Origin: a virus
IMG/VR virus record: IMGVR_UViG_3300047175_000239
Location: 1 to 20,917 of that record
Length of the DNA: 20,917 nt
Reading direction: 5' to 3' (one strand)
Every line of letters starts with the position of its first letter. Within the stretch, counting starts at the first letter, position 1. This document shows positions 1 to 8,730 of the stretch, piece by piece. Made by a program: the position numbers and the translations under genes. Under the pieces are notes generated by a model. That model did not search any database. It saw nothing but the letters and a program-made list of their open reading frames with translations, and was not told the origin of the DNA.

Positions 1-1
1 G

Positions 2-616
2 CGCGTGCTCAACCGCATGTACGACCTCTATCCCGGCCAGCGCGCCGAGGGCAGCGTGATGATCGGCGGCGACAACATCATCGCCCCGGACATGAACCTG
101 AACCAGCTGCGCCGGCGCGTCGGCATGGTGTTCCAGAAGCCGACGCCGTTTCCAAAATCGATTTATGAAAACGTCGTGTTCGGCGTGCGGCTGCACGAGC
201 GGCTGTCGAAGGCCGAGCTGGATGAGCGCGTCGAATGGTCGCTGACCCGCGCCGCCCTGTGGGACGAGGTCAAGGACCGGCTGAACAGCTCGGCGATTGG
301 GCTCTCCGGCGGGCAGCAGCAGCGCCTGTGCATCGCCCGCTCGATCGCGGTGCGCCCGGACGTGCTGCTGCTGGATGAGCCGACCAGCGCGCTCGATCCG
401 ATCAGCACGCTGAAGATCGAGGAGCTGATCGACGAGCTCAAGAAGGAATTCACGATCATCATCGTCACGCACAACATGCAACAGGCCGGCCGCTGCGCCG
501 ACCAAGTGGCGTTTTTCTATCTGGGCGAGCTTGTCGAGGTCGGCCCCTCCAGCCAGATCTTCACCGCGCCGCGCGAGCGCCGCACGCAGGAATACATCAC
601 CGGGCGCTTCGGCTGA
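2..616 (+). CDS. pstB: Phosphate ABC transporter ATP-binding protein PstB (5' end outside the window)
   Basis: This is the ATPase of the PstSCAB high-affinity phosphate importer, acting on the cytoplasmic face of the inner membrane. About 204 residues are present, so roughly the first 50, including the Walker A loop, lie left of the window. The frame is open from base 2, and the GTG at base 5 is an internal valine rather than a start. Counting that valine as residue 1, the visible motifs are the Q-loop with its Gln at 44 (VFQKPTPFP), the ABC signature LSGGQQQR at 100-107, Walker B VLLLDEP at 120-126 followed by the D-loop SALD, and the switch histidine in VTHNMQQA at 156. The text around NRMYDL and the FQKPTPFP loop are typical of PstB rather than of other ABC ATPases. 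phoU follows after 26 bases and phoB after that, as in Pho operons. Identification is firm; only the 5' end is missing. Confidence 0.95.
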   Translation, partial: RVLNRMYDLYPGQRAEGSVMIGGDNIIAPDMNLNQLRRRVGMVFQKPTPFPKSIYENVVFGVRLHERLSKAELDERVEWSLTRAALWDEVKDRLNSSAIGLSGGQQQRLCIARSIAVRPDVLLLDEPTSALDPISTLKIEELIDELKKEFTIIIVTHNMQQAGRCADQVAFFYLGELVEVGPSSQIFTAPRERRTQEYITGRFG

Positions 617-642
617 CACCGCGTTATCAAGGAATCCTGAGC

Positions 643-1365
643 ATGGCCGAAGACACCAAACATATCGTCACCCGCTTCGAGACCGATCTGTCCCATCTGC
701 GCGACATGATCGCCGGCATGGGCGGTCTGGTCGAGCGCGCGGTGACGGACGCCGCCGCCGCCCTGCTGGAGCGCGACCCGGCGCTGGCGAACCGCGTCGT
801 CGAGCAGGACCAGGCGATCGATGAAGAGGAACATAAGATCGAGCAGTTCGCGGTGCAGCTGCTGGCGCTGCGCCAGCCGGTCGCCGATGACCTGCGCCAG
901 GTCGTGCAGGCGCTGAAGGTGACCACCGATCTCGAGCGCGTCGGCGATTACGCCGCCAACATCGCCAAGCGCAGCCTGGTGATCAACCAGGTGGCGAGCG
1001 GGTTCTCGCTCTCCGGCCTCGGGCAGATGGCGGCCCTGGTGCAGCAGAATCTGAAATCCAGCATGGATGCGCTGGGCGAGATGGACTCCAACAAGGCGAT
1101 CGCCGTGTGGCGCGCCGACCAGATGGTGGACGATCTCTACAACACCGTGTTCCGCGAGCTGATCACCTATATGATGGAGGATGCGCGCAGCATCACCGCC
1201 TGCACGCATCTGCTGTTCGTCGCCAAGAACCTCGAGCGGATCGGCGATCATACGACCAACATCGCCGAGCTGACCTATTACGCCATCACGGGCGAAAACC
1301 TGCCGGACTTCCGCCCGAAGGGCGACCAGACCTCGGCCTATGTGCATGCCAGTCCCGCCGGATAG
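643..1365 (+). CDS. phoU: Phosphate signalling regulator PhoU
   Basis: This 240-residue protein is probably PhoU, which links the state of the Pst transporter to the PhoR/PhoB two-component system and keeps the Pho regulon off when phosphate is plentiful. The length fits the family. Two copies of the metal-binding helix motif E-R-x-G-D-x-x-x-N are visible, at residues 98-106 (ERVGDYAAN) and 198-206 (ERIGDHTTN). They mark the two three-helix bundles of the family. The ATG at 643 is preceded by AAGGA at 631-635 with a spacing of 7 bases. The gene lies 26 bases after pstB and 3 bases before phoB, so the three are almost certainly co-transcribed. Confidence 0.95.
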   Translation: MAEDTKHIVTRFETDLSHLRDMIAGMGGLVERAVTDAAAALLERDPALANRVVEQDQAIDEEEHKIEQFAVQLLALRQPVADDLRQVVQALKVTTDLERVGDYAANIAKRSLVINQVASGFSLSGLGQMAALVQQNLKSSMDALGEMDSNKAIAVWRADQMVDDLYNTVFRELITYMMEDARSITACTHLLFVAKNLERIGDHTTNIAELTYYAITGENLPDFRPKGDQTSAYVHASPAG

Positions 1366-1368
1366 ACC

Positions 1369-2076
1369 ATGAGCGACCCGAACAAGCCGTATATCCTCAT
1401 CGTCGAGGACGAAGCGCCGCTGGTGACCTTGCTGCGCTACAATCTGGAGAAACAGGGATTTCGCGTCGAGGACGCCGGCGATGGCGGCGAGGCGCTGGCG
1501 AAGATCACCGAGGCGCCGCCCGATCTGCTGCTGCTCGACTGGATGCTGCCGACGATGTCCGGAATCGAGCTGTGCCGGCAGCTGCGCCGGCGCCCCGCCA
1601 CGCGCACGCTGCCGGTGATCATGCTGACGGCGCGCGCCGAGGAGCAGGATGCGGTGCGCGGGCTGGACACCGGCGCCGACGATTACATCACCAAGCCGTT
1701 TTCGACGGAATCGCTGATCGCGCGGATCCGCGCGCTGCTGCGCCGCGCCGGCGCGGTGCCGACCAAGATCAAGCTGAATTTCCATGATATTTCGCTCGAC
1801 CCGGCCTCGCACCGCGTGCTGCGCAACGGCCGCACGCTGCATCTGGGGCCGACCGAATTCCGGCTGCTGGAATTCTTCCTCCGCCATCCGAAGCGGGTGT
1901 TTTCGCGCGAGGATGTGCTGAATGCCGTCTGGGGGCGGGACATCCATGTCGAGCCGCGCACGGTGGATGTGCATATCCGGCGGCTGCGCAAGGCGATCAA
2001 CGGGCCCGGAGAGACCGACATCGTGCGCACGGTGCGCGCGGCCGGCTATGCGCTCGATCTGGACGCGGTCGCCTGA
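1369..2076 (+). CDS. phoB: Phosphate regulon response regulator PhoB
   Basis: This 235-residue OmpR/PhoB-class response regulator is read as PhoB, the DNA-binding activator of phosphate-starvation genes. The receiver domain (about 7-125) has the acidic pair E13/D14, the phospho-acceptor D57 in LLLLDWMLP, the switch threonine T87 and the lysine K109 in ITKPF. The C-terminal winged helix (about 135-232) holds LGPTEFRLLEF, the recognition-helix text RTVDVHIRRLRKAI and a final hairpin ending VRAAGYALD. The ATG is 3 bases after the phoU stop, with no strong ribosome site of its own, suggesting translational coupling. The receiver alone would not distinguish PhoB from other OmpR-family members; the position after pstB-phoU does. 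No sensor kinase gene (phoR) follows in this window. Confidence 0.93.
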   Translation: MSDPNKPYILIVEDEAPLVTLLRYNLEKQGFRVEDAGDGGEALAKITEAPPDLLLLDWMLPTMSGIELCRQLRRRPATRTLPVIMLTARAEEQDAVRGLDTGADDYITKPFSTESLIARIRALLRRAGAVPTKIKLNFHDISLDPASHRVLRNGRTLHLGPTEFRLLEFFLRHPKRVFSREDVLNAVWGRDIHVEPRTVDVHIRRLRKAINGPGETDIVRTVRAAGYALDLDAVA

Positions 2077-2077
2077 G

Positions 2078-2089
2078 CGCGCCGGCGCG
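2078..2089 (+). terminator. Perfect 12-base GC palindrome just after phoB (possible weak terminator)
   Basis: The bases CGCGCCGGCGCG read the same on both strands and begin two bases after the phoB stop. They are followed by TAAATGGTTTT, which has a short T run. The palindrome has no built-in loop, so the hairpin it could form is short. Termination is a guess; it could equally be a chance GC palindrome. Confidence 0.2.
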
Positions 2090-2255
2090 TAAATGGTTTT
2101 GACTCGGCCGGTGCAATAAGTTAACGTTCACTTAACCGGAGGTTGAGACGCCGCGATTGCGGTGTCGGTGACGTGTCGGTCTGTCGTCGGCGCGCGTGAG
2201 TGGCGCTGGGCTTTGTAGCCGACTGGTTAAAAATTTATGTTTTTCGGTGGGGGAC

Positions 2256-2270
2256 GAACAAAAAACGAAC
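2256..2270 (-). promoter_or_regulatory. Exact LexA (SOS) box of alphaproteobacterial type upstream of recA
   Basis: The + strand reads GAAC, seven bases (AAAAAAC), GAAC, which on the - strand is GTTC-N7-GTTC. That direct repeat is the established LexA operator of alphaproteobacteria. It lies in the AT-rich gap between phoB and recA, 196 bases upstream of the preferred recA start and 103 upstream of the alternative one. Damage-induced recA expression under LexA is the natural inference. No lexA gene is in the window. Confidence 0.72.
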
Positions 2271-2287
2271 AAATCCTTAACAAACTT

Positions 2288-2302
2288 GTTGCTAATTTGT
2301 TC
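2288..2302 (+). promoter_or_regulatory. Near-match second LexA box (GTTG-N7-GTTC)
   Basis: GTTG, seven bases (CTAATTT), GTTC differs from the alphaproteobacterial LexA consensus at one position. It starts 32 bases downstream of the exact box. Its right half overlaps a possible -35 (TTGTTC, 2297-2302), which is 16 bases from a good -10-like TATCAT (2319-2324). A transcript from there would start near 2331. The promoter is weak on paper, since the -35 matches only three of six bases. Confidence 0.35.
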
Positions 2303-2391
2303 CTTGGATGCCAGGATTTATCATCCGATTCGCACTAGAAATTCAAAGGAAACACGTTATGGTTGTGGCCTCGCCCGGTAAAAAACCTCGT

Positions 2392-2421
2392 TTGACAGCG
2401 GTGGATTCGCTTTTGGATGCT
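2392..2421 (+). promoter_or_regulatory. Candidate sigma-70 promoter close to recA (TTGACA, 18 bases, GATGCT)
   Basis: A perfect -35 hexamer TTGACA lies at 2392-2397. The best partner is GATGCT at 2416-2421, which keeps only the A2, T3 and T6 positions of the -10 consensus. It would start transcription about 24 bases before the ATG at 2452. The poor -10 keeps confidence low. Confidence 0.3.
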
Positions 2422-2451
2422 TCGGAAACACAGACCGTGAGGAAGCCGGAT

Positions 2452-3492
2452 ATGGAGAAGAGCAAGGCGCTCGACGCCGCCATGGCGCAGATCGAGCGGG
2501 CCTTCGGCAAGGGCTCGATCATGCGCATGGGCGCCAAGGGCGGCTCTGAGGCCATAGAGACGATCTCGTCAGGCTCTCTCGGGCTCGATCTGGCGCTGGG
2601 GATCGGCGGGTTGCCGCGCGGGCGCGTCATCGAGATCTACGGGCCGGAGAGTTCCGGCAAGACCACGCTGGCCTTGCACGCGATCGCCGAGGCGCAGAAG
2701 CGCGGCGGCGTCTGCGCCTTCGTCGATGCCGAGCACGCGCTCGACCCGACCTATGCCCGCAAGCTCGGCGTCGATGTCGATAACCTTCTGATATCGCAGC
2801 CCGATACTGGCGAGCAGGGGCTCGAGATCGCCGACACGCTGGTGCGCTCCGGCTCGATCGACGTGCTGGTGATCGACTCCGTGGCAGCGCTGGTGCCGCG
2901 CGCGGAGCTCGAGGGCGAGATGGGCGACACGCATGTCGGCCTGCACGCGCGGCTGATGAGCCAGGCGCTGCGCAAGATCACCGGCTCGGTCGCGCGCAGC
3001 AACACGATGCTGATCTTCCTCAACCAGATCCGGCTGAAGATCGGCGTGATGTTCGGCAATCCGGAGACCACGACGGGTGGCAACGCGCTGAAATTCTACG
3101 CCTCGATCCGCATGGAAATCCGCCGCACCGGCTCGATCAAGGACCGCGAGGAGGTCACCGGCAACCATACGCGGGTCAAGGTGGTGAAGAACAAGCTGGC
3201 CCCGCCGTTCCGCCAGGTCGAATTCGACATCATGTTCGGCGAGGGCATCAGCAAGACCGGCGAGCTCGTCGATCTCGGCGTGAAGGCCGGCGTGGTGGAG
3301 AAATCCGGCGCCTGGTTCAGCTATGACAGCCAGCGGATCGGCCAGGGGCGGGAGAACGCCAAGCAGTTCCTGCGCGACAATCCGAAGATGGCGGATGCGA
3401 TCGAGAAGAAGATCCGCGAGCAGTCGGCGGTGATCGCCGAGGCGCTGATGGTTGCCGACAGCGGCGACGCCGAGAGCGACGCGGCGGATTGA
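2452..3492 (+). CDS. recA: Recombinase RecA
   Basis: RecA forms filaments on single-stranded DNA, drives strand exchange and triggers LexA self-cleavage. From the ATG at 2452 the protein has 346 residues, the usual family length. Walker A GPESSGKT falls at 64-71, close to its position in E. coli RecA. Downstream are Walker B-like VLVIDS and the DNA-binding loop text around [18 protein letters not shown], then a short acidic C-terminus. Start choice: 2452 has GAGGA at 2439-2443 with 8 bases spacing. An in-frame ATG at 2359, also with a good site (AAAGGA, 2345-2350), would add 31 residues, but those codons have only about half G/C at position 3, against very high GC3 afterwards. The ATG at 2308 has no ribosome site. 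The upstream gap of 375 bases (2077-2451) carries the LexA boxes and no convincing gene. RecA identity is certain; the exact start is not. Confidence 0.96.
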   Translation: MEKSKALDAAMAQIERAFGKGSIMRMGAKGGSEAIETISSGSLGLDLALGIGGLPRGRVIEIYGPESSGKTTLALHAIAEAQKRGGVCAFVDAEHALDPTYARKLGVDVDNLLISQPDTGEQGLEIADTLVRSGSIDVLVIDSVAALVPRAELEGEMGDTHVGLHARLMSQALRKITGSVARSNTMLIFLNQIRLKIGVMFGNPETTTGGNALKFYASIRMEIRRTGSIKDREEVTGNHTRVKVVKNKLAPPFRQVEFDIMFGEGISKTGELVDLGVKAGVVEKSGAWFSYDSQRIGQGRENAKQFLRDNPKMADAIEKKIREQSAVIAEALMVADSGDAESDAAD

Positions 3493-3495
3493 GGG

Positions 3496-3548
3496 CGGGA
3501 TGTACCGGGGGCGCGGCTTGGCGAAAACCGCCGCCCCCTGTAATCCCG
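3496..3548 (+). promoter_or_regulatory. Long imperfect palindrome filling the recA-alaS gap
   Basis: Four paired blocks nest inside one another. CGGGAT (3496-3501) pairs with ATCCCG (3543-3548), TAC (3503-3505) with GTA (3540-3542), GGGGGCG (3507-3513) with CGCCCCC (3532-3538), and CGG (3514-3516) with CCG (3528-3530). This gives about 19 base pairs around an 11-base loop with small bulges. It starts four bases after the recA stop and ends five bases before the alaS ATG. No T run follows, so a simple intrinsic terminator is unlikely. It could be a terminator variant, a translational control hairpin on alaS, or an operator. E. coli AlaRS is known to bind a palindrome at its own promoter. Confidence 0.55.
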
Positions 3549-3553
3549 TAGCC

Positions 3554-6193
3554 ATGATCTCCAGCAACGACATCCGCGCGACATTCCTGAACTATTTCGC
3601 CCGGGCCGGGCACCAGATCGTGCCGAGCGCGCCGCTGGTGCCACGCAACGATCCGAGCCTGCTGTTCACCTCGGCCGGCATGGTGCCGTTCAAGAATGTC
3701 TTCACCGGCGCCGAAAAACGCCCCTATAACCGCGCGACCTCGTCGCAGAAATGCGTGCGTGCCGGCGGCAAGCACAACGACCTCGACAATGTCGGCTATA
3801 CCGCGCGCCACCACACCTTCTTCGAGATGCTGGGGAATTTCTCGTTCGGCGATTATTTCAAGGAACAGGCGATCATCCACGCCTGGACGCTGTTGACGAA
3901 GGATTTTGGCCTGCCGACTGAAAAGCTGCTGGTCACGGTCTATCACACCGACGACGAGGCGGCCGCCCTGTGGCGCAAGATCGCCGGGCTGACTGACGAG
4001 AAAATCATCCGGATCAAGACCGACGATAATTTCTGGAAGATGGGCGATACCGGCCCGTGCGGCCCGTGTTCGGAGATTTTCTACGACCACGGCCCCTCCA
4101 TCGCCGGCGGCCCGCCCGGCAGCCCGGAGGAGGATGGCGACCGGTTCATCGAAATCTGGAACCTGGTCTTCATGCAGTACGAGGAGGGCCCGCCCGGCAC
4201 GCGCACGCCCCTGCCCCGCCCCTCGATCGACACCGGCATGGGCCTCGAGCGCTTCGCCGCGATCCTGCAAGGCAAGCACGATAATTACGACACCGACACG
4301 CTGCGCGCGCTGATCCTGGCCTCCGCGGAGGCCACCGGCCAGGCGCCGGACGGCCCCTTCAAGACCAGCCACCGGGTGGTCGCCGACCATCTGCGCAGCA
4401 CGTCCTTCCTGATGGCGGACGGCGTGCTGCCGAGCAACGAGGGCCGCGGCTACGTGCTGCGCCGGATCATGCGCCGCGCCATGCGCCACGCGCATCTGAT
4501 GGGCGCGCGCGAGCCGCTGATGTACCGCCTCGTCCCCGCGCTCACGCGCCAGATGGGCCAGGCCTTCCCCGAACTCACCGCGGCCGAGCCGCTGATCACC
4601 GAAACCTTGCGGCTCGAGGAAAACCGCTTCCGCGCCATGCTGGATCGCGGCCTCAGCCTGCTCAACGAAGAAGCCCGCGCGCTCGCCCCCGGCGCCGCCC
4701 TGCCCGGCGCCGTCGCCTTCAAGCTCTACGACACGTTCGGCTTCCCGCTCGACCTCACGCAGGACGCGCTGCGCGAGGAGGGCAAATCGGTCGATCTGGA
4801 CGGCTTCAACGAAGCGATGGCGGAGCAGCGCACCCGCGCGCGCGCCGCCTGGGCCGGCTCCGGCGAGGCCGCGACCGAGACGGTCTGGTTCGAGCTGAAG
4901 GAACAGGCGGGCGGCACGGAATTTCTCGGCTACGCGACGGAGACGACAGAGGCCAGCATCCGCGCCCTCATCGTCGACGGCGCCCCCGTGACCGAAGGCG
5001 GCCCGGGCACCGCGGTCGCCGTGCTGCTGAACCAGACCCCGTTCTACGCCGAGAGCGGCGGCCAGGTCGGGGACACCGGCATCCTAACGGGCGCCGACGG
5101 CCTGCGCATCCGCATCACCGACACCCAAAAGAAGCTCGGCGACCTGTTCGTCCATCTCGGCACGGTGGAGGCCGGCACGGCCCGCGTCGGCGCCGCGGTC
5201 CTGGCGGAGGTCGACCACGCGCGCCGGCGCGACATCCGCGCGCACCACTCGGCGACCCATCTGCTGCACGAGGCGCTGCGCCGCGCGCTCGGCCCCCATG
5301 TCGCGCAGAAAGGCTCTCTCAACGCGCCCGACCGGCTGCGCTTCGACATCTCGCAACCGCGCCCCGTGACGCCGGAGGAGCTGCGCGCGGTCGAGCGCGA
5401 GGTCAACGCCCGCATCCGCGAAAACACCGAAGTCACCACCCGGCTGATGACGCCGGACGAGGCGGTCAAACTCGGCGCGATGGCGCTGTTCGGCGAGAAA
5501 TACGGGGACGAAGTGCGCGTCGTCGCGATGGGCGCCGGCGATGACGGCAAAGCCGCCTATTCGATCGAGCTCTGCGGCGGCACCCATGTCGCGCGCACCG
5601 GCGATATCGGCATGCTGCACATAATCTCGGAGGGCGCGGTCTCCGCCGGCGTGCGCCGGATCGAGGCCGTGACCGGTGCGGCCGCCATCGCCGCCCTGGA
5701 ACGCACCGCCCTGCTGCTGGAAGAGGCCGCCGCCACCGCCAAAACCCCGCCGACGGAGCTGGCCGCGCGCATCGCCACGCTGCAGGACGAGCGCAAACGG
5801 CTGGAGCGCCAGGTCGCCGAGCTGCAGAAAAAACTCACCCTGGCGGACGCCGCCGGCAGCGCGGAGGAGATCGGCGGCGTGCCCTTCGTGGGCCGCCATG
5901 TCGGCGACATCGCGGCGCGCGAGCTCAAGCCGATCGCCGAGGCGGTGCTGAAAAATCTCGGGCGCGGGGTCGTCACCCTGGTCGCCACCGCCGACGGCAA
6001 GGCCAGCATCATCACCGCGGTCTCCGAGGATCTCACGGCGGCGCACAGCGCGGTGGCACTGGTGCGGCTCGCCGCCGATGCCGTCGGCGGCGCCGGCGGC
6101 GGCGGCAGCAAGACGCTCGCCCAGGCCGGCGGGCCTGAAGGGCGGCGCTGGCAGGCCGCGCTCGACGCCGTGCGCGGCGCGCTCGCGGCGTGA
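3554..6193 (+). CDS. alaS: Alanine--tRNA ligase
   Basis: AlaRS charges tRNA-Ala with alanine in the cytoplasm and edits mischarged Ser and Gly. From the ATG at 3554 the protein has 879 residues, normal for bacterial AlaRS. The N-terminal class II catalytic core opens with the family's typical text ([15 protein letters not shown], then [18 protein letters not shown]). The editing-domain zinc ligands are visible as HSATH (H565, H569) and CGGTH (C674, H678). A coiled segment and the glycine-rich C-Ala domain close the protein. The open frame extends upstream into recA in another frame, but the M-I-S-S-N-D start matches the family and lies 61 bases after recA. No clear ribosome site precedes it; instead the ATG sits just after a long palindrome. 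The stop shares four bases (GTGA) with the next gene. Confidence 0.97.
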   Translation: MISSNDIRATFLNYFARAGHQIVPSAPLVPRNDPSLLFTSAGMVPFKNVFTGAEKRPYNRATSSQKCVRAGGKHNDLDNVGYTARHHTFFEMLGNFSFGDYFKEQAIIHAWTLLTKDFGLPTEKLLVTVYHTDDEAAALWRKIAGLTDEKIIRIKTDDNFWKMGDTGPCGPCSEIFYDHGPSIAGGPPGSPEEDGDRFIEIWNLVFMQYEEGPPGTRTPLPRPSIDTGMGLERFAAILQGKHDNYDTDTLRALILASAEATGQAPDGPFKTSHRVVADHLRSTSFLMADGVLPSNEGRGYVLRRIMRRAMRHAHLMGAREPLMYRLVPALTRQMGQAFPELTAAEPLITETLRLEENRFRAMLDRGLSLLNEEARALAPGAALPGAVAFKLYDTFGFPLDLTQDALREEGKSVDLDGFNEAMAEQRTRARAAWAGSGEAATETVWFELKEQAGGTEFLGYATETTEASIRALIVDGAPVTEGGPGTAVAVLLNQTPFYAESGGQVGDTGILTGADGLRIRITDTQKKLGDLFVHLGTVEAGTARVGAAVLAEVDHARRRDIRAHHSATHLLHEALRRALGPHVAQKGSLNAPDRLRFDISQPRPVTPEELRAVEREVNARIRENTEVTTRLMTPDEAVKLGAMALFGEKYGDEVRVVAMGAGDDGKAAYSIELCGGTHVARTGDIGMLHIISEGAVSAGVRRIEAVTGAAAIAALERTALLLEEAAATAKTPPTELAARIATLQDERKRLERQVAELQKKLTLADAAGSAEEIGGVPFVGRHVGDIAARELKPIAEAVLKNLGRGVVTLVATADGKASIITAVSEDLTAAHSAVALVRLAADAVGGAGGGGSKTLAQAGGPEGRRWQAALDAVRGALAA

Positions 6194-7695
6194 GCGACCG
6201 GCCCGCCCATGTCGTCTGTATCGGCGCCGGGCCGGCCGGCCTGACCGCCGCCTATCTGCTGATGAAAGCCGGCATCGCCGTGACGGTCCTGGAGACCGAT
6301 CCGGCCTATGTCGGCGGCATCTCGCGCACCGCGACCTATAAAGGGTTCGCGTTCGACATCGGCGGCCACCGGTTCTTCTCGAAGAGCGAGGAGGTGGAGA
6401 CGCTCTGGACCGAGCTGCTCGGCGACGATTTTCTCGACCGCCCGCGCAAATCGCGCATTTTCTATCGCGGCAAGCTGTTCGATTATCCGCTGCGCGCCTG
6501 GGACGCGCTGACCAAGCTCGGCATCGTCGAGGCGGCGCGCTGTGTCGCCTCCTACGGCCGCGCGCGGCTGGTCCGGATCAAGAATCCGAAAAATTTCCAG
6601 GAATGGGTGACCGACAGGTTCGGCCGGCGGCTGTTCGAGATTTTTTTCCGCACCTACACCGAAAAAGTCTGGGGCATGAAATGCACCGAGATCTCGGCCG
6701 ACTGGGCGGCCCAGCGGATCAAGGGATTATCGCTCTCGAAGGCGATCTATCACGCCCTGGTGCCGCAACGAAAAGCCGGCAAGCCGCGCGGCGAAATCAT
6801 CAAGACGCTGGTCGACAGTTTCCGGTATCCGCGCCGCGGGCCGGGGATGTTGTGGGAAGCGGCGGCGGCCAAAATCATCGCCGGCGGCGGCCGCATTCTG
6901 ATGGGCCATGAAGCCACCGCGATCACCTATGAACACGGCATCTACCGCGTCAGCGCGAGGCGCGCGGAGGGCGCGCCCCTGGTCCTGGAGGCGGCGCACG
7001 TGATCTCGACCATGCCGATGCACCGCCTGGCCACCGCGCTCACGCCCGCCTTGCCGCCGCGCGCCGCCGCCGCCGCCGCCGGGCTGCGCTATCGCGATTT
7101 TCTGGTGGTGGCGCTGATCCTGCGCGACCGGCAGCTGTTCGACGATAACTGGATCTACATCCACGACCCGGACGTGAAGGTCGGGCGCATCCAGAATTTC
7201 AAATCCTGGTCGCCGGAGATGGTGCCGGACGCGAAACTCAACTGCTACGGCCTCGAATATTTTTGTTTCGAGGGCGACGGCCTGTGGACCGCCACCGACG
7301 CCGCGCTGATCGCACAGGCCGGCGCAGAGCTCGTCCAGCTTGGCCTGGCCGAACCCGCCGACATCATCGACGGCACCGTCGTGCGGCAGCCGAAAGCCTA
7401 TCCGGTCTATGACGCCGACTATCAGGACCGGGTGAACGACATCCGCGCCGCGCTTGCCGCGCACTACCCGAACCTGCACCTGGTCGGCCGCAACGGCATG
7501 CATAAATACAACAACCAGGATCACGCGATGATGACGGCGATGCTCACCGTCAAAAACATCCTGGCGGGTCACCTGAAATACGATGTCTGGCGCGTCAACG
7601 AGGACGCGCAGTATCATGAGGCTGGTTCGGCCGGCGCCGAGCGCATCGCCCCCGGCGAGATCGGGCCGGAGCGCCTGGTGCCGCGGCGCGTCTAG
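6190..7695 (+). CDS. FAD/NAD(P)-dependent oxidoreductase of the amine oxidase / UDP-galactopyranose mutase-like group
   Basis: A 501-residue flavoprotein. The N-terminal Rossmann motif GAGPAGL (12-18) is followed by the ribose-binding glutamate E35 and the second FAD motif in [11 protein letters not shown] (about 55-65), a text shared by amine-oxidase-like and UDP-galactopyranose-mutase-like proteins. A conserved segment around [20 protein letters not shown] (about 158-177) and a C-terminal FAD contact around [16 protein letters not shown] complete the picture. No signal peptide or membrane segment is evident. Relatives often sit near polysaccharide or glycosyltransferase genes, but none is here, so the substrate is unknown. 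The GTG start overlaps the alaS stop by four bases, indicating translational coupling. The stop overlaps the opposing CDF gene by four bases. Confidence 0.85.
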   Translation: MSDRPAHVVCIGAGPAGLTAAYLLMKAGIAVTVLETDPAYVGGISRTATYKGFAFDIGGHRFFSKSEEVETLWTELLGDDFLDRPRKSRIFYRGKLFDYPLRAWDALTKLGIVEAARCVASYGRARLVRIKNPKNFQEWVTDRFGRRLFEIFFRTYTEKVWGMKCTEISADWAAQRIKGLSLSKAIYHALVPQRKAGKPRGEIIKTLVDSFRYPRRGPGMLWEAAAAKIIAGGGRILMGHEATAITYEHGIYRVSARRAEGAPLVLEAAHVISTMPMHRLATALTPALPPRAAAAAAGLRYRDFLVVALILRDRQLFDDNWIYIHDPDVKVGRIQNFKSWSPEMVPDAKLNCYGLEYFCFEGDGLWTATDAALIAQAGAELVQLGLAEPADIIDGTVVRQPKAYPVYDADYQDRVNDIRAALAAHYPNLHLVGRNGMHKYNNQDHAMMTAMLTVKNILAGHLKYDVWRVNEDAQYHEAGSAGAERIAPGEIGPERLVPRRV

Positions 7696-8630
7696 ACGAA
7701 CACGCAGACGCAGGCGGTGCCTTCGGTCTCGAGCTGCAGCGTCGCGTGGCGGATGCCGAAGCGCTCGTCGAGCTCCCGGCACGCCGCCGCCAGCAGCCCG
7801 GCATCATCGGCCGCCTCCGCCCGGATCAGATGCGCGGTCAGCGCCGTGTCGGTGGTGGAGACCGGCCACACATGCAGATCATGCAGGGAAATCACGCCGG
7901 GCAGCGCCACCAGGCACGCCTCGATCTTGTCGGTATCCAGCCCCGGCGGCACCGCATCCATCGCATACCCCACCGCCTGGCGCAGCAGCGACCAGGTCGC
8001 CCAGATCATATAGCCCGACACCGCCAGGCTGATGAGCGGGTCGATCACATTGATATGGGTCAGCAAAATCAGCCCGCCGGCCACCACCGTCGCGGCCGCC
8101 AGCGCGGCATCACCGGCCAGATGCAGAAACGCCCCGCGCACATTCAGATCCCCCTGCCCGCGCAGGAACAGCAGCGCCGAGCCACCATTGACGACGATGC
8201 CGCCGGCGGCGATCAGCATCACCACCCCGCCCGCCACCTCCGGCGTATGGAACAGCCGCAGCACCGCCTCCCAGGCGATCCCGCCGGTGACGATCAGCAG
8301 CGCCACCGCATTGCCCAGGGCCGAAAGGATCGAGGCGCGCCGCTTGCCATAGGTAAAGGTCGCACTCGCCGCCGACATCGCCAGCCGGCCGGCAATATAG
8401 GCGGCCAGCAAGCCCGCCACATCCGACGCATTATGCGCCGCATCCGCCAGCAGCGCGATCGAATGCGCGAACAACCCGGCGGCGATCTCGATGACCATAT
8501 AGGCGAGATTGATCACGATACCGGCCATGAACGCGCCGTTCATCGCCGCCGGCGGCGCATGATGGTGGTGGCCATGCGGATGATCATGGTCGTGATCGTC
8601 GTGATCGTGCGCGTGGGTGAGACTTGCCAT
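7692..8630 (-). CDS. Cation diffusion facilitator (CzcD/DmeF-type) metal efflux transporter
   Basis: This 312-residue inner-membrane antiporter exports divalent metals such as zinc, cobalt or cadmium in exchange for protons. The first 25 residues are a metal-binding tail of alternating His and Asp (DHDDHDHDHPHG then HHHH). About six membrane segments follow. The transport-site motif HxxxD occurs twice, at H66-D70 (HNASD) and H170-D174 (HLAGD). The cytoplasmic C-terminal domain has the family text LHDLHVWPVS (about 249-258) and ends with Cys residues (ACVCV). The ATG at 8630 lacks a clear ribosome site. It lies on the same strand as the phage-like genes, 100 bases downstream of the endolysin, but overlaps the host oxidoreductase stop by four bases, so it is probably a host gene at the junction. 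The metal cannot be told from sequence. Confidence 0.92.
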   Translation of the reverse strand: MASLTHAHDHDDHDHDHPHGHHHHAPPAAMNGAFMAGIVINLAYMVIEIAAGLFAHSIALLADAAHNASDVAGLLAAYIAGRLAMSAASATFTYGKRRASILSALGNAVALLIVTGGIAWEAVLRLFHTPEVAGGVVMLIAAGGIVVNGGSALLFLRGQGDLNVRGAFLHLAGDAALAAATVVAGGLILLTHINVIDPLISLAVSGYMIWATWSLLRQAVGYAMDAVPPGLDTDKIEACLVALPGVISLHDLHVWPVSTTDTALTAHLIRAEAADDAGLLAAACRELDERFGIRHATLQLETEGTACVCVFV

Positions 8631-8730
8631 GCCGCAAAGCTATCATGCCCGTGACCCGGCAGCCACATCGGGAACGCGACAATCCCCGCGCTTGCCCGTC
8701 AGCCGTGGTCGCCTCGACAACATACGCTCG

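Noticed and set aside
517-1974. 485-codon open frame on the - strand across phoU and phoB
   Set aside because: Covers the 3' end of pstB, all of phoU and most of phoB, whose + strand frames have firm motifs. It is an artefact of codon bias.
2196-2381. Small 61-codon open frame in the phoB-recA gap
   Set aside because: It overlaps both LexA boxes and promoter-like sites, has no clear ribosome site, and its product shows no pattern. It is more likely regulatory DNA.
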